Shown here: positions 35,462 through 44,397 of the stretch, piece by piece
How positions within the stretch are numbered: position 1 is the stretch's first letter
Layout: each line of letters begins with the position of its first letter
Source: Rhizobium sp. Root1334
GTDB lineage: Bacteria; Pseudomonadota; Alphaproteobacteria; Rhizobiales; Rhizobiaceae
DNA length: 64,000 nt
Assembly (NCBI RefSeq): GCF_001426665.1
Contig: NZ_LMEY01000005.1
Location: 39,581 to 103,580 of the forward strand
Direction of reading: 5' to 3'
Notes under the pieces: model-generated
Told to the model about the DNA's origin: nothing
What the model saw: the letters and a program-made list of their open reading frames with translations, nothing else
Database searches by the model: none
Made by a program: the position numbers and the translations under genes

Positions 35462-36775
35462 TTAAGATTCGACAAGCGCGATGCGGATAAGCGCTCCCCC
35501 GAGCGCACCGTCAAGAATACTAACTTGGCCTTCATGTCGGGTGATGACCTCTTTCACCAGGTTCAGCCCGAGACCCGTTCCGCTCTGACGCGGATGCAAT
35601 CGATGGAACGGTTCGAAAACACGCTCGCGTTCATCCGGAGGAATGCCTGGACCATCATCTTCGACTTCAACAATGGCTCCGTTAATCCTCACTAACACTG
35701 ACCTCCCTCCGTGATGAACGGCATTCTGAATCAGGTTGGAAATAACACGTTCAAGCGCGGCGGGATCTCCCCGGCAGACGCCACGTCTGACGACCTTAAC
35801 CTCAATTTTACAACCTTGAGCGATTACGATCGGCGCTAGGTCCGCAACGACTTGCCGGACAAGAGATGCAAGGTCGACTGTCTCAAAGTTCGTGTCGATA
35901 TCAAGTCGCTCAAGGTCAAGCAGCTGCTCTGTCAGGGTGGCAAGGCGGTGAACGTCCTGGTTCAGCTCCTGCACCGCATGCGCCTTGGAGCTTTCGATCT
36001 TGCTTCGTAGAATTGCTAGTGGTGTGCGCAGTTCGTGGGACGCCGAAGCAATAAAACGTCGCTGCCGTTCATATCCGTCATCGAGCCTTGCAAGCGCGTT
36101 GTTGAAAGCGCGGATTAGCGGCAAGATCTCGCTTGGCACGTTATGGGCATCAAGTCTGTGCCCGCGGCTATTGATATCAATTTGCTCAGCTTCCTGCGCC
36201 ACCCGAACCACGCCGCCCAAAGAGCGTTTTACTATCCAGGGGGTCACGATCAGCGACGTCAGGAGCAGCATTAAGAAGATTGGGATGGCGAACGTATTTG
36301 AGGCCATCAACACCATGAAGCTCAATTCCGATAGTGCACCATGTCCCATAATGGTAAGCTCGCCGATGTCGCTTCGTTCCCTGCGAATTACCGCTGCCAG
36401 TTCATAGGGAGCCTCACGATCGCGCATTTGAGCGTAGGACAGCTCGCTCAGCTGGCCGACAAACGATTGATAAAGTGGTGGGACATTGCCAAGCGACACG
36501 GTTTGTCGGTTGCTGTCTTCCGCAACGAACCAGAGTGTTGGCGAACTAGCACGCAACTGCTCTAACTCGGGCGTCATAACGATAGAAAGACGCCCCGCCT
36601 CGTCGCGTGCAAGTGCTTGCGCGATCACCGACGTAATTTGTTGGTCAGCATAAGGACCACCACTATCAAGTCGTATCGCGACAGACACGAGGATCGCGAA
36701 AGCTATGTATAAGGTTATGAAGTGAAACGTCAGCGGGTAGATGATCAGTGCTCGCTTGAGAGAGCTATGTTTCAT
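35462..36775 (-). CDS. Sensor histidine kinase
   Basis: This 437-residue kinase has a transmembrane helix at about residues 10-35, a periplasmic sensor loop, a second helix at about 160-180 and a HAMP-like linker. H247 in 'FIASASHELRTPLAILRSKI' is the phosphorylation site. 'NLIQNAVHHGG' (N box), 'VEDDGPGIPPDERERVFEP' (G1/F) and 'SGTGLGLNLV' (G2) form the ATPase domain. It overlaps the upstream response-regulator gene by 1 nt (TGATG), so the two are coupled. The stimulus is unknown. Confidence 0.92.
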   Translation of the reverse strand: MKHSSLKRALIIYPLTFHFITLYIAFAILVSVAIRLDSGGPYADQQITSVIAQALARDEAGRLSIVMTPELEQLRASSPTLWFVAEDSNRQTVSLGNVPPLYQSFVGQLSELSYAQMRDREAPYELAAVIRRERSDIGELTIMGHGALSELSFMVLMASNTFAIPIFLMLLLTSLIVTPWIVKRSLGGVVRVAQEAEQIDINSRGHRLDAHNVPSEILPLIRAFNNALARLDDGYERQRRFIASASHELRTPLAILRSKIESSKAHAVQELNQDVHRLATLTEQLLDLERLDIDTNFETVDLASLVRQVVADLAPIVIAQGCKIEVKVVRRGVCRGDPAALERVISNLIQNAVHHGGRSVLVRINGAIVEVEDDGPGIPPDERERVFEPFHRLHPRQSGTGLGLNLVKEVITRHEGQVSILDGALGGALIRIALVES

Positions 36776-37449
36776 CAGGCGGCTTCCCGGAGCAGGTATC
36801 CAACCCCTCTAATCGCGTGAATCTCTATGCCAGCGCCGGAGTTTTTGAGCCGTCGGCGTAGCCGGGATATGTGGGAATCCAGTGTGTTAGACTGTATCTC
36901 GTCATCGAAAGCGAAGACAGCCTGTTCGAGAGATTCCCGCAGTACCGTTCTGCCGCGACGTTTCATGAGGGCTGCTAGAACCCGTAGTTCGCGACGAGGA
37001 AGATCGATGCGAGCACCGTTCACCTCGACTTCCTCATTGGATAGGTCATAGATGACGGTTCCGGCTCTAATCTGCTCGCCCTGTAACTGGGCAGGGCGGC
37101 GCCGAACTGCCCTTATGCGTGCCAAGAGTTCGTCGATAGAAAACGGCTTGACCAAATAGTCATCGGCACCTTCGTCAAGTCCCACGATACGGTCTTCGAC
37201 GGCACTGCGTGCACTGAGGATGATAATGTGAACTCCGGGGTTGCGAGCGCGCACATGGGGCACCAAGCTCAGCCCTTCTCCATCGGGTAAAGTCCGATCC
37301 AGAAGGACTAGATCGAACTCTCCAATTGCAACGGCTTCCGTTGCGGCTCCCAGATTGTCTGCTTGGTCGACGATAAACCGCTCGCGGCGCATGACTGAAG
37401 CCAGTGCATCCGCTAGCCGAACCTCGTCTTCAACGAGGAGTACTCTCAT
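36775..37449 (-). CDS. OmpR-family response regulator
   Basis: This 224-residue regulator has a receiver domain (M-R-V-L-L-V-E-D-E start; D51 in 'LVLLDRTLPDGEG' as phosphoacceptor; Lys in 'DDYLVKPFSIDELLAR') and a C-terminal winged helix ('NGARIDLPRRELRVLAALMK', 'VDSHISRLRRRLK'-like end). It lies 19 nt downstream of an exported hydrolase gene and overlaps the kinase gene, forming a three-gene leftward operon. Confidence 0.93.
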   Translation of the reverse strand: MRVLLVEDEVRLADALASVMRRERFIVDQADNLGAATEAVAIGEFDLVLLDRTLPDGEGLSLVPHVRARNPGVHIIILSARSAVEDRIVGLDEGADDYLVKPFSIDELLARIRAVRRRPAQLQGEQIRAGTVIYDLSNEEVEVNGARIDLPRRELRVLAALMKRRGRTVLRESLEQAVFAFDDEIQSNTLDSHISRLRRRLKNSGAGIEIHAIRGVGYLLREAA

Positions 37450-37468
37450 TTAAACCTCGCTTCTAATC

Positions 37469-38410
37469 TCAGTGAGTCTTTACAAAACGAGAGATCGCGT
37501 CCACCACCCCCGGCGCCAAGGGAAGATTGTCTGCAAAATATGTCGCAATGTTTTCGTTTCGGTCATTTGAGCCGACTGTCTTCAGAACATGGTTGGTGTC
37601 CGGAAGTATAACCGATTTGGCGTGCGGGGCAGCCTCATTCAGAAGTTTTGCATCGGCCACTGACACCTGCAGGTCGCGCTCACCTTGCATGATGAGAATG
37701 GGTTTGGGGGGCTTGCTCGCCAAATCCGCAGGATCGAGTGCGAAAGTGCTGATGAGAAAATTCTGTACTGCCTGACCGAAAAGCGGAGAAAGCTCGGGCG
37801 GAATCTGCGACGCGTCGACACGCCGTCCAGCCGATAACTCGTCGATCGCATGACTTGCTGCATCCATCAGATGCGCGATGTCGGCATTAGCGCTTAATTG
37901 TTCCCTGAGAACCTCTCCGAGTGGACGGCCGGCCGTTGCGACAAGGATGACGCCGCAGACATTTTTTAGTCTCTCGGCGGCAGCCAGTGCCACCAATCCG
38001 CCCTCGCTATGCCCTAGGAGCCAGACACATCCGGCCCCAGTCCGGCTACGGATTACGTCGATCCATACGCCCGCATCTTGAACGTAGTCATCTACGGTTA
38101 CCGCGTTGGGATCTTCTACTGCGGCGTGGCTACCGAACATGCCGCGTTTATCTATCCGAACGCTGCCAATTCCCTGTTCACCCAAACCTTCGGCCAGAAG
38201 TCGATATGGTGCCGCCTTGACACCTTGCGGATTGTTGCCGTCCCGGTCCGTTGGGCCGGACCCCGGTATGATCAGTATCATAGGCGCACTTTGCGCGGGA
38301 AGGATCATCGTCCCTCGTAGTGCACCTTGAGGACCTGGCGCCTCAATCTCGCCGATTGCCGGTATCGAGGTCCCAATGGCGAGCATTGCAGTGATCGTTG
38401 CAGATCGCAT
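37469..38410 (-). CDS. Exported alpha/beta hydrolase, first gene of a two-component operon
   Basis: The protein has 313 residues from the ATG at 38410 (MRSATITAMLAIGTSIPAIG signal), which has GGAGA 7 nt upstream. The hydrolase core has 'MILIIPGSGPTDRDGNNPQG' (oxyanion), 'VWLLGHSEGGLVALAAAERL' (nucleophile in G-H-S-E-G-G), 'ILIMQGERDLQVSVADAKLL' (acid) and 'LPDTNHVLKTVG' (His). The pattern matches exported esterases related to the YuxL/BAAT-like group. Its linkage to a kinase and regulator suggests that the two-component system responds to its substrate, or that it is simply cotranscribed. Confidence 0.86.
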   Translation of the reverse strand: MRSATITAMLAIGTSIPAIGEIEAPGPQGALRGTMILPAQSAPMILIIPGSGPTDRDGNNPQGVKAAPYRLLAEGLGEQGIGSVRIDKRGMFGSHAAVEDPNAVTVDDYVQDAGVWIDVIRSRTGAGCVWLLGHSEGGLVALAAAERLKNVCGVILVATAGRPLGEVLREQLSANADIAHLMDAASHAIDELSAGRRVDASQIPPELSPLFGQAVQNFLISTFALDPADLASKPPKPILIMQGERDLQVSVADAKLLNEAAPHAKSVILPDTNHVLKTVGSNDRNENIATYFADNLPLAPGVVDAISRFVKTH

Positions 38411-38718
38411 CTGATGTCTCCGTAAACAATAGTTCTTCGAAGGTTTATCGATCGACAACATGACATTTCCGAGATCCTGTAGGGACGCAGAAGGCTAGGC
38501 CGCTTTGGACGAAGAGCTTTTGCTAACAGGTGCCGCTGGTTTGGGCGCTAGCCGACCTAAGTGCAATCAAGCTGGCGTCCCCAAGAGCACCGCTGGCACA
38601 CGCGTGCAACGCCAAGCCTCAAAAACCATACCGTGCCTGGCGTTTTCACGTGTCGTAGGATAAGACCCACACCAACTGAGCCACGGGCAAGAACACACCT
38701 ATTCGTAGCACTTGAGGA

Positions 38719-39222
38719 TTAAGGTGTCGGCGCGGCTCCGTTGTCGCAGCTCGCAACGCTACAGGTGGCCTGCGCTCGTTCGGCAAAGAGCTTTGATAAT
38801 GCCTGCGACGCGACAATCGCTCTCGGAAAGCCGGCGGGCACGGTGATCATGTAGACGATTTCCTTCAACTCATCCTCCGTCACGCCGATGTTCAAGGCAT
38901 AACGAGCATGTACTGTCATCAGGTCAGTCATACCCATGGCGGCGAAGGTAGCAACCGCTGCGAGTTGCCTTGTACGGTCATCAAGGCCCGGTCTCGACCA
39001 AACATCACCGAGCGCGTAGGCCTCGGTCGCTTCCGCCAGGAATGGAAACTCTTCCCGCATGTTCTCGAGATTGTTTTGCGGCACGCCATTGTTGAGCTTG
39101 CTGACGACGGCCGCGCCTTTGGCGCGACGTTCCTCGACAGTATCTGCAAGGGCTGGATGCGCCAGAACAAGGACTGCAATGGTGCCAATTGCCGCAAAAG
39201 GATAACGGGACAAACGAGCCAT
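38719..39222 (-). CDS. Exported carboxymuconolactone decarboxylase-family protein
   Basis: The protein has 167 residues from the ATG at 39222 (MARLSRYPFAAIGTIAVLVL signal, cleavage near A-L-A-D). The mature part has 'GLDDRTRQLAAVATFAAMGM' and 'HARYALNIGVTEDELKEIVY', the PcaC-type motifs (H-x-x-x-A-L-x-x-G-x-x-x-x-E-I-x-E). The redox C-x-x-C of AhpD is absent, so it is the decarboxylase-like type. A periplasmic location is unusual for enzymes of aromatic catabolism and hints at another role. Confidence 0.82.
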   Translation of the reverse strand: MARLSRYPFAAIGTIAVLVLAHPALADTVEERRAKGAAVVSKLNNGVPQNNLENMREEFPFLAEATEAYALGDVWSRPGLDDRTRQLAAVATFAAMGMTDLMTVHARYALNIGVTEDELKEIVYMITVPAGFPRAIVASQALSKLFAERAQATCSVASCDNGAAPTP

Positions 39223-39329
39223 TTGATTACTCCATTTTTTCAGGTTGATGCTAGTCGCGGACATTGAGTGGTCCTGCCTCGCCCTGCGGAGCGCATGCCA
39301 AGGGCGGGCCTATCTTGAACAAGTGGACT

Positions 39330-39692
39330 TCACTTGCGTCGCAAGATCATTCCAGCGTGGTGAAGCGTGTTCTCGTCGACGAAGACGCCGTCTGCAGTGA
39401 AGCCGGTGTCGTCCCAGTAGTCGATTTGGTTACCGGTAACGACATAAAGCCCCTGGTAAGCGCTTTCGCGGTTGCCACGAGCTTCGTCGTAGCGGCCATT
39501 TGGCAAGAGTTCGTGGCGGATGCGACCGTCATCCGTCACCCACATTCCGACGTAGGGGTGGTTTTGTTGTTGGGAGTGATTTGCAGACTGAGCTGGCATG
39601 TTGTTCTCGGCTTTTGTGTTTTGGGCCAATGCACCGAAAGCCGTGGCAGTGGCGACGACTATCAGGGCTACAAGCGGAAGAAAATTCTTCAT
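39330..39692 (-). CDS. Atu4866-family secreted protein
   Basis: This 120-residue protein has a signal peptide (MKNFLPLVALIVVATATAFG, cleavage after A-L-A-Q). The mature domain shows 'GMWVTDDGRIRHELLPNGRY', 'AYQGLYVVTGNQIDYWDDTG' and F-T-A-D-G-V-F, the signature of the small family first seen in Agrobacterium (Atu4866), a lipocalin-like beta barrel of unknown function. It sits between the exported decarboxylase-like gene and an SDR gene on the same strand, with 45 nt to the SDR. Confidence 0.87.
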   Translation of the reverse strand: MKNFLPLVALIVVATATAFGALAQNTKAENNMPAQSANHSQQQNHPYVGMWVTDDGRIRHELLPNGRYDEARGNRESAYQGLYVVTGNQIDYWDDTGFTADGVFVDENTLHHAGMILRRK

Positions 39693-39737
39693 GACTTGAC
39701 CTTCTATGTTGAGGTTTTGTCCTGATGGAGCGACTTG

Positions 39738-40460
39738 TTAGAACATTGTCCGTGTGGGGCGGACTACCAGTTCGTTCACATCGACATCTTCGGGTTGCTC
39801 AATCGCGAAACGTACAGCGCGCCCTATGGCATCTGGGGTGAGCGCGATCGATCGATAGGTCTTCATCGCTTCCGCCGCCACCGGGTCGGTGATGGTGTTA
39901 GCAAGTTCGCTTTCCACGACTCCTGGGTGTATGCAGGTCACGCGCAGTTTGTCATTTTCCTGGCGAAGCCCATCGGAGATTGCTCGGACGGCAAATTTGG
40001 TCGCACAGTAAACAGCTGCGGTTGGGGAGGCTGACAGAGCACCGATCGAAGCTATGTTCACGATGTGCCCCGAACCGCGATTGTGCATTTCCGGTAGTAC
40101 AGCCGCAATGCCGTACAGCACGCCCTTAATGTTCACATCCACCATCAAGTCCCACTCGTCGACTTTGAGTGAAGACATAAGCGATAGCGGCATTACTCCT
40201 GCGTTGTTAACGAGGACATCAATGCGGCCATGCTCCCGCCGCGCTTCCTCTGCGAAAGCTGCGAATTCCGCACGATTGGTCACGTCGACCTTGAAGGTGC
40301 TGACCTTGCCGCCGAACGACCTGATCTCTTGAGCAACACTCTCGAGGCGGTCTGTGCGGCGAGCGCCGAGCACAACCGTCGCGCCCGCTCTCGCAAGTTC
40401 GCGCGCGATCCCGACTCCAATGCCGCTGGATGCGCCAGTAATGAGAGCAACTTTATCCAT
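39738..40460 (-). CDS. SDR-family oxidoreductase
   Basis: This 240-residue classical SDR starts MDKVALITGASSGIGVGIAR, with 'DVLVNNAGVMPLSLMSSLKV' (N-N-A-G), 'GHIVNIASIGALSASPTAAV' (Ser) and 'YCATKFAVRAISDGLRQE' (Y-x-x-x-K). It is complete and NAD(P)-dependent. The start at 40460 has AGGAA upstream; the frame runs 22 codons further. It is divergent from the LysR gene at 40562 and probably forms an operon with the Atu4866-type and decarboxylase-like genes downstream. Confidence 0.92.
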   Translation of the reverse strand: MDKVALITGASSGIGVGIARELARAGATVVLGARRTDRLESVAQEIRSFGGKVSTFKVDVTNRAEFAAFAEEARREHGRIDVLVNNAGVMPLSLMSSLKVDEWDLMVDVNIKGVLYGIAAVLPEMHNRGSGHIVNIASIGALSASPTAAVYCATKFAVRAISDGLRQENDKLRVTCIHPGVVESELANTITDPVAAEAMKTYRSIALTPDAIGRAVRFAIEQPEDVDVNELVVRPTRTMF

Positions 40461-40561
40461 AGCTTTTCCTCTTGTGGTTTGGTGTTGAACTGAGAGTAGC
40501 CTTAGGACATTGTTGCGATAAGCCACCCTTCGCTTAACTCAGAGAGAAGAAAAAATAACCA

Positions 40562-41452
40562 ATGTTGTCGGACCTGAATGCGCTCGCCGTCTTTGCCCTC
40601 GTCGCAGAAGAGCGGAGTTTTCGCGCAGCCGCAGATCGCATGGGAGTGACGCGTTCAGCCGTTAGTCAGACGATCCGTAGGCTAGAAGAAACACTCGGTA
40701 TTGCGCTCGTGAACCGCACAACCCGTAGTGTTGCGCTGACAGAAGCTGGCGAGAGGCTATACGCGGAGGCTGCGCCGGCGTTGCTCGAGATGCAGGGCGC
40801 CCTAGATGCCGCCGCGAATTTGACCGGAACCCCGCGGGGACGACTAAATCTGGCAGTGTCATCCATTGCCGAGAGTTTTCTTTCTGGTCCTCTTCTCACG
40901 TCCTTTTTGGATCAGAACCCGGACGTAAAACTACACGTCACCGTGACCGACGAGGAATTCGATATCGTTGCGGAAGGATATGATGCTGGTGTGAGGCTGG
41001 GAGAGGTGATTGCCCAAGACATGATAGCGGTGCCGGTAACAGGCGAGCAACGTCAACTGGCTGTGGCATCGCCCGCATATCTTGAGCGGCAGGGCATGCC
41101 AAGGCATCCAAGTGAGCTTGCAAACCGACGGTGCATCGGGTGGCGTCGATCTGCGAGTGTCGCACCCTATCGGTGGGAGTTCTCTGAGAATGGGCGGGAG
41201 TTCTCCGTAGCTGTGGCGGATACAATTACAACCACCGATATGGCGCTGATGATCAAGCTCGCTGTTGCGGGTGCTGGCATCAGCTTTGGCATGGAAGACA
41301 GTTTCCGTCCGGCGATTGCGCGCGGTGAGCTGTTGCCGGTTCTAGAGAATTTCTGCCCACACTTTCCCGGTTTCTATCTCTACTACCCAAGCCGGCGTAA
41401 TATGGCACCGAAACTGAGAGCACTGGTGGAACATCTGCGTAGTTATCGGTGA
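40562..41452 (+). CDS. LysR-family regulator
   Basis: This 296-residue protein starts MLSDLNALAVFALVAEERSF, with the winged helix 'AADRMGVTRSAVSQTIRRLE' and a substrate-binding domain ('GRLNLAVSSIAESFLSGPLL', 'GYDAGVRLGEVIAQDMIAVP'). It is of full length and ends 'RNMAPKLRALVEHLRSYR', as is usual for this subgroup. It faces the SDR gene at 40460 across 101 bp and most likely controls it. Confidence 0.91.
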   Translation: MLSDLNALAVFALVAEERSFRAAADRMGVTRSAVSQTIRRLEETLGIALVNRTTRSVALTEAGERLYAEAAPALLEMQGALDAAANLTGTPRGRLNLAVSSIAESFLSGPLLTSFLDQNPDVKLHVTVTDEEFDIVAEGYDAGVRLGEVIAQDMIAVPVTGEQRQLAVASPAYLERQGMPRHPSELANRRCIGWRRSASVAPYRWEFSENGREFSVAVADTITTTDMALMIKLAVAGAGISFGMEDSFRPAIARGELLPVLENFCPHFPGFYLYYPSRRNMAPKLRALVEHLRSYR

Positions 41453-41815
41453 GTGTGGTCTGCCACGAACGACCGTGTTAGGAGCGATTAAGATTGGACT
41501 TGGTCCGACTGTTATTGGGACCGTGCTAGCGGCGGTAGGTATTCATTCGATAGCCAGACTTGGGCCCGACCGAATTCCGGGAAAAGGTCGTTTCGCAGCT
41601 CTGGCAACAACCACGACCGGATTCGGGCCCGTTTGCAGGCTCCCTTCGATCCTCAGTCGCCCGCAGAATATAACAGGGCAATGTCTTCGTGATACCGTTT
41701 GCAGGGCCCGTCAGCGAACAGGACAACTGCTCGAATTCTTTCAACTACAACGGTGCAGCCATTCGCGAAATGAAAACGCCTGTCGCCTCGTTTGGTCGTT
41801 ATCATCGTGGGCATT
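41453..41815. other. Intergenic stretch between LysR and catalase remnant
   Basis: No gene is recognised with confidence. A reverse-strand frame ending at 41653 encodes a short peptide (MITTKRGDRRFHFANGCTVV and on) that overlaps the end of the catalase remnant; it may be chance. Confidence 0.35.
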
Positions 41816-42196
41816 TCATCCTGCGGCCTCTCGTTTTGCACGATAGGCTGCGGCGGAGCCGAATCCCCGCGGGTTAGCTTCCAGCGCAGTATCGGGTATT
41901 GTCGGAATGCCCGTGAAATCCGAGAAACGGGCTGTCACCGGAATTTTGACTCCGGAGAAAATTGGAGATGCACTCAATGTGCGGGCTTCTTTTGTCGCCG
42001 TGAACGTTCCCAACACCACGATGCCCTTCGCGTGGACAGCCCTCGAATGATTGTCTCCGAATGCGGAATGCAATGCGTTGATCAAATCTTGGGGTGTTTC
42101 CTTGCCGCTTGGCGATGTTTGCCCTGCGTGAACTGGAAGAGCTATCGATGCCAGAAGAGCGAGAAGACACGAAAGACGTGGGTTGAATTTTCCCAT
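41816..42196 (-). pseudogene. Catalase-related peroxidase (SrpA-like), N-terminal fragment
   Basis: From the ATG at 42196 (AGGAG 6 nt upstream), a signal peptide (MGKFNPRLSCLLALLASIAL) is followed by 'PQDLINALHSAFGDNHSRAV', 'HAKGIVVLGTFTATKEARTL' (the catalytic-His region of mono-functional catalases, G-x-H-A-K-G) and 'GVKIPVTARFSDFTGIPTIP', then D-T-A-L-E-A-N-P-R-G. After R-G-F-G the sequence becomes unrelated and stops. The protein is about 126 residues against about 330 for intact family members; the haem-ligand Tyr region is missing. Confidence 0.75.
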
Positions 42197-42339
42197 AGGA
42201 AACTCCTTTTTCTGCGGCTGTCTTGGGTTATCGCCAGCTAATAGGAAATTCCCGGTCGATCTTTTACCATTCGGGCATTCGTTGGACGTTTTGACCATGA
42301 ACCACTTGAGGCTGCTATTTTGACTTGAAAGGTGGCGCA

Positions 42340-43101
42340 CTAGTGTGCGCCACCACCAGAAATGCGACCGGGCTTATTGAGCAGCAACGTGGCGAGCAAT
42401 GCCACGACGAGAGCAATGCCGAGCAGAAAGAAGGTGTCACTGAAGGCCATTATGTTGGCTTGTCTGCGCAGTTTAAATGCGACCGCAACAACCGCCTTGT
42501 GGGCAGCGACCGATTGATCGGTGATGCCGTGATTCATGAAGTACGCTGTCAGCTTTGCCAAGCGATCACGGGTCGCTTCTTCGAACACCGAAACCGAATT
42601 GGTGAGAATGTTGGAGTGGAACTGCTCTCGCTTCGTCAGGAACGTCTGCAGTGCGGCGATCCCCACAGCGCCGCCGAGGTTACGCATCATGTTAAAAAGT
42701 GCCGACGCTGACCCAGCATTCTCTTGTTCAATGCCAGCGGTAGCGATAGCCGACAGCGGTGTGAAGACAAGTGCCTGGCCTATGGCACGGACGATGTTGG
42801 GCCAGAACAGCTGATCGCTCGCATAGTCGCCGGTCATGTGGACGTTCATGAAATTCGATGCGGCGAAAAGGGCGAAGCCGACGACGATCAGAAGGCGAAT
42901 GTCGAAACGTTTCATCAGGCGCGGAACCAGCGGGATCAGGAGAAGCTGGGGAATGCCTGTCCAAGCCAACACCATGCCGATCTGTTCTGCATTGTATCCT
43001 TGGATGCGCGTCACACGGACGATAAGGAGCTCACCGTTCCCGACAAATGACGTAGCCAGGGGCGGCCGCTTCTCGGACCGCCCCTGAACCTCTGTACACA
43101 C
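42340..43101 (-). pseudogene. DHA2/EmrB-type MFS transporter, C-terminal fragment
   Basis: The frame carries the C-terminal half only: 'RIQGYNAEQIGMVLAWTGIP', 'FDIRLLIVVGFALFAASNFM', 'VRAIGQALVFTPLSAIATAG', 'NAGSASALFNMMRNLGGAVG' (the DHA2 motif) and a last helix before K-P-G-R-I. About 240 of the usual about 520 residues are present; the first helices and any start context are missing, replaced near 43060-43101 by unrelated sequence adjoining the reductase gene. It is a truncated drug exporter next to a truncated catalase gene. Confidence 0.78.
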
Positions 43102-43131
43102 TTGAGAAAGGACGCGATCGACCGCCCTAAA

Positions 43132-44097
43132 CTACACCCGCAAGACGATTTTTCCCTTGCGCCCTTTGATCCGGCCTTCCAGCATCATGTGCGCTTTCAC
43201 CGCCTCTTCAAGTGCTAAAACCTCGCCAACCTTTGTCCGGAGTTCCCCGACGTCCACCGCCGCGGCGATATCGATCAACTCAGACGACGTTACGTTTACA
43301 AGGAAGAACATTGCCTTGATACCGGACGCTGTTGCGATGGTCTGATCAGGCTGAGACACCGCTGAAACGAGTACGCCTCCTTTCCTTATGACTGAAAACG
43401 ACCTCTTCTGGGTCTCACCGCCTACGAGATCGATGACAGCATCGACATCTGTCACATGATCTTCAAATCGCTCTCGGCTGTAGTCGATAGCGACATGCGC
43501 TCCAAGGGATTTTATATAAGGCAAATCCTCAGTCGCAGCAGTCGAAATGACACGAAGCTTTGCCCTGACCGCCAGCTGGACGGCATATGCGCCGACGTTG
43601 CCAGCACCGCCATGGATCAAGACGGTCTGTCCCGCAACAAGGCCCGCATGGATAAACAGTGCCTGTTTTGCGGTCACAGCAATTACCGGGATCGAAGCCG
43701 CTTCGATGTCGTCGATAGTGACTGGTTTTGGCGCGACCATGTTTGCAACGGCTATCGCATAGTTAGCGTAGGCTCCAGTGAACTGTGTATTTGTCACGCC
43801 GTAGATTGGCTGCCCAACTCGCAGGTTTGTTACATCCGTTCCAACCACAACGACCGTTCCGGACAGGTCGGAGCCCAACGTGAGGGGCAGGGGCTGTGGA
43901 ATGGCGCTTTTTCCAGACCGTACCCATCCGTCCCATGGGCCGACGCCCGCTGCGGCGACCTTCACGAGGATTTCGCCTGGACCAGGCACAGGTGTCGGGA
44001 CCTCCTCTCGGGTTATTACATCCGGTGGGCCGAACTCGTGGATTCGATACGCGGTCGCCACGGGTGTGCTGATCTTTGATTGTTCTGAGCTAATCAT
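43132..44097 (-). CDS. NADP-dependent quinone-type oxidoreductase (zinc-less MDR)
   Basis: The protein has 321 residues from the ATG at 44097; a TTG start 14 codons earlier is possible. 'YRIHEFGPPDVITREEVPTP' opens the GroES-like domain, 'GSDLSGTVVVVGTDVTNLRV' and 'GQPIYGVTNTQFTGAYANYA' follow, and 'VLIHGGAGNVGAYAVQLAVR' is the nucleotide-binding A-x-x-G-x-x-G motif. The structural zinc Cys set is absent, so it is a quinone-reductase-like MDR. It is divergent from the AraC gene at 44398, the standard pairing. Confidence 0.9.
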   Translation of the reverse strand: MISSEQSKISTPVATAYRIHEFGPPDVITREEVPTPVPGPGEILVKVAAAGVGPWDGWVRSGKSAIPQPLPLTLGSDLSGTVVVVGTDVTNLRVGQPIYGVTNTQFTGAYANYAIAVANMVAPKPVTIDDIEAASIPVIAVTAKQALFIHAGLVAGQTVLIHGGAGNVGAYAVQLAVRAKLRVISTAATEDLPYIKSLGAHVAIDYSRERFEDHVTDVDAVIDLVGGETQKRSFSVIRKGGVLVSAVSQPDQTIATASGIKAMFFLVNVTSSELIDIAAAVDVGELRTKVGEVLALEEAVKAHMMLEGRIKGRKGKIVLRV

Positions 44098-44397
44098 GGT
44101 GGATGCTCGCCTCTCACTGTTGACTGTTGTAGATTCCAATCACTGACGTTGCAGTCCGACAAGACTTCCGTATTTCACGATTAAGCTGATTTTTTTGATT
44201 TTGGGCCATCATCGTCCGGCGCTGAGGGTAAAATGGCACGAGTTCCAATCCTGAAGCGCTTTTTCCCTGTCCAAGCCTGCTTTAGAACGAAAAGGACATA
44301 ATCGAACCCAGCGGGATCGTATTGCATTTGTCATGCCCACGGTCTCGGCTAACCTGCTCCTGATGGCGTTTATGCAGTTGGACACGAGGGATGGCAG

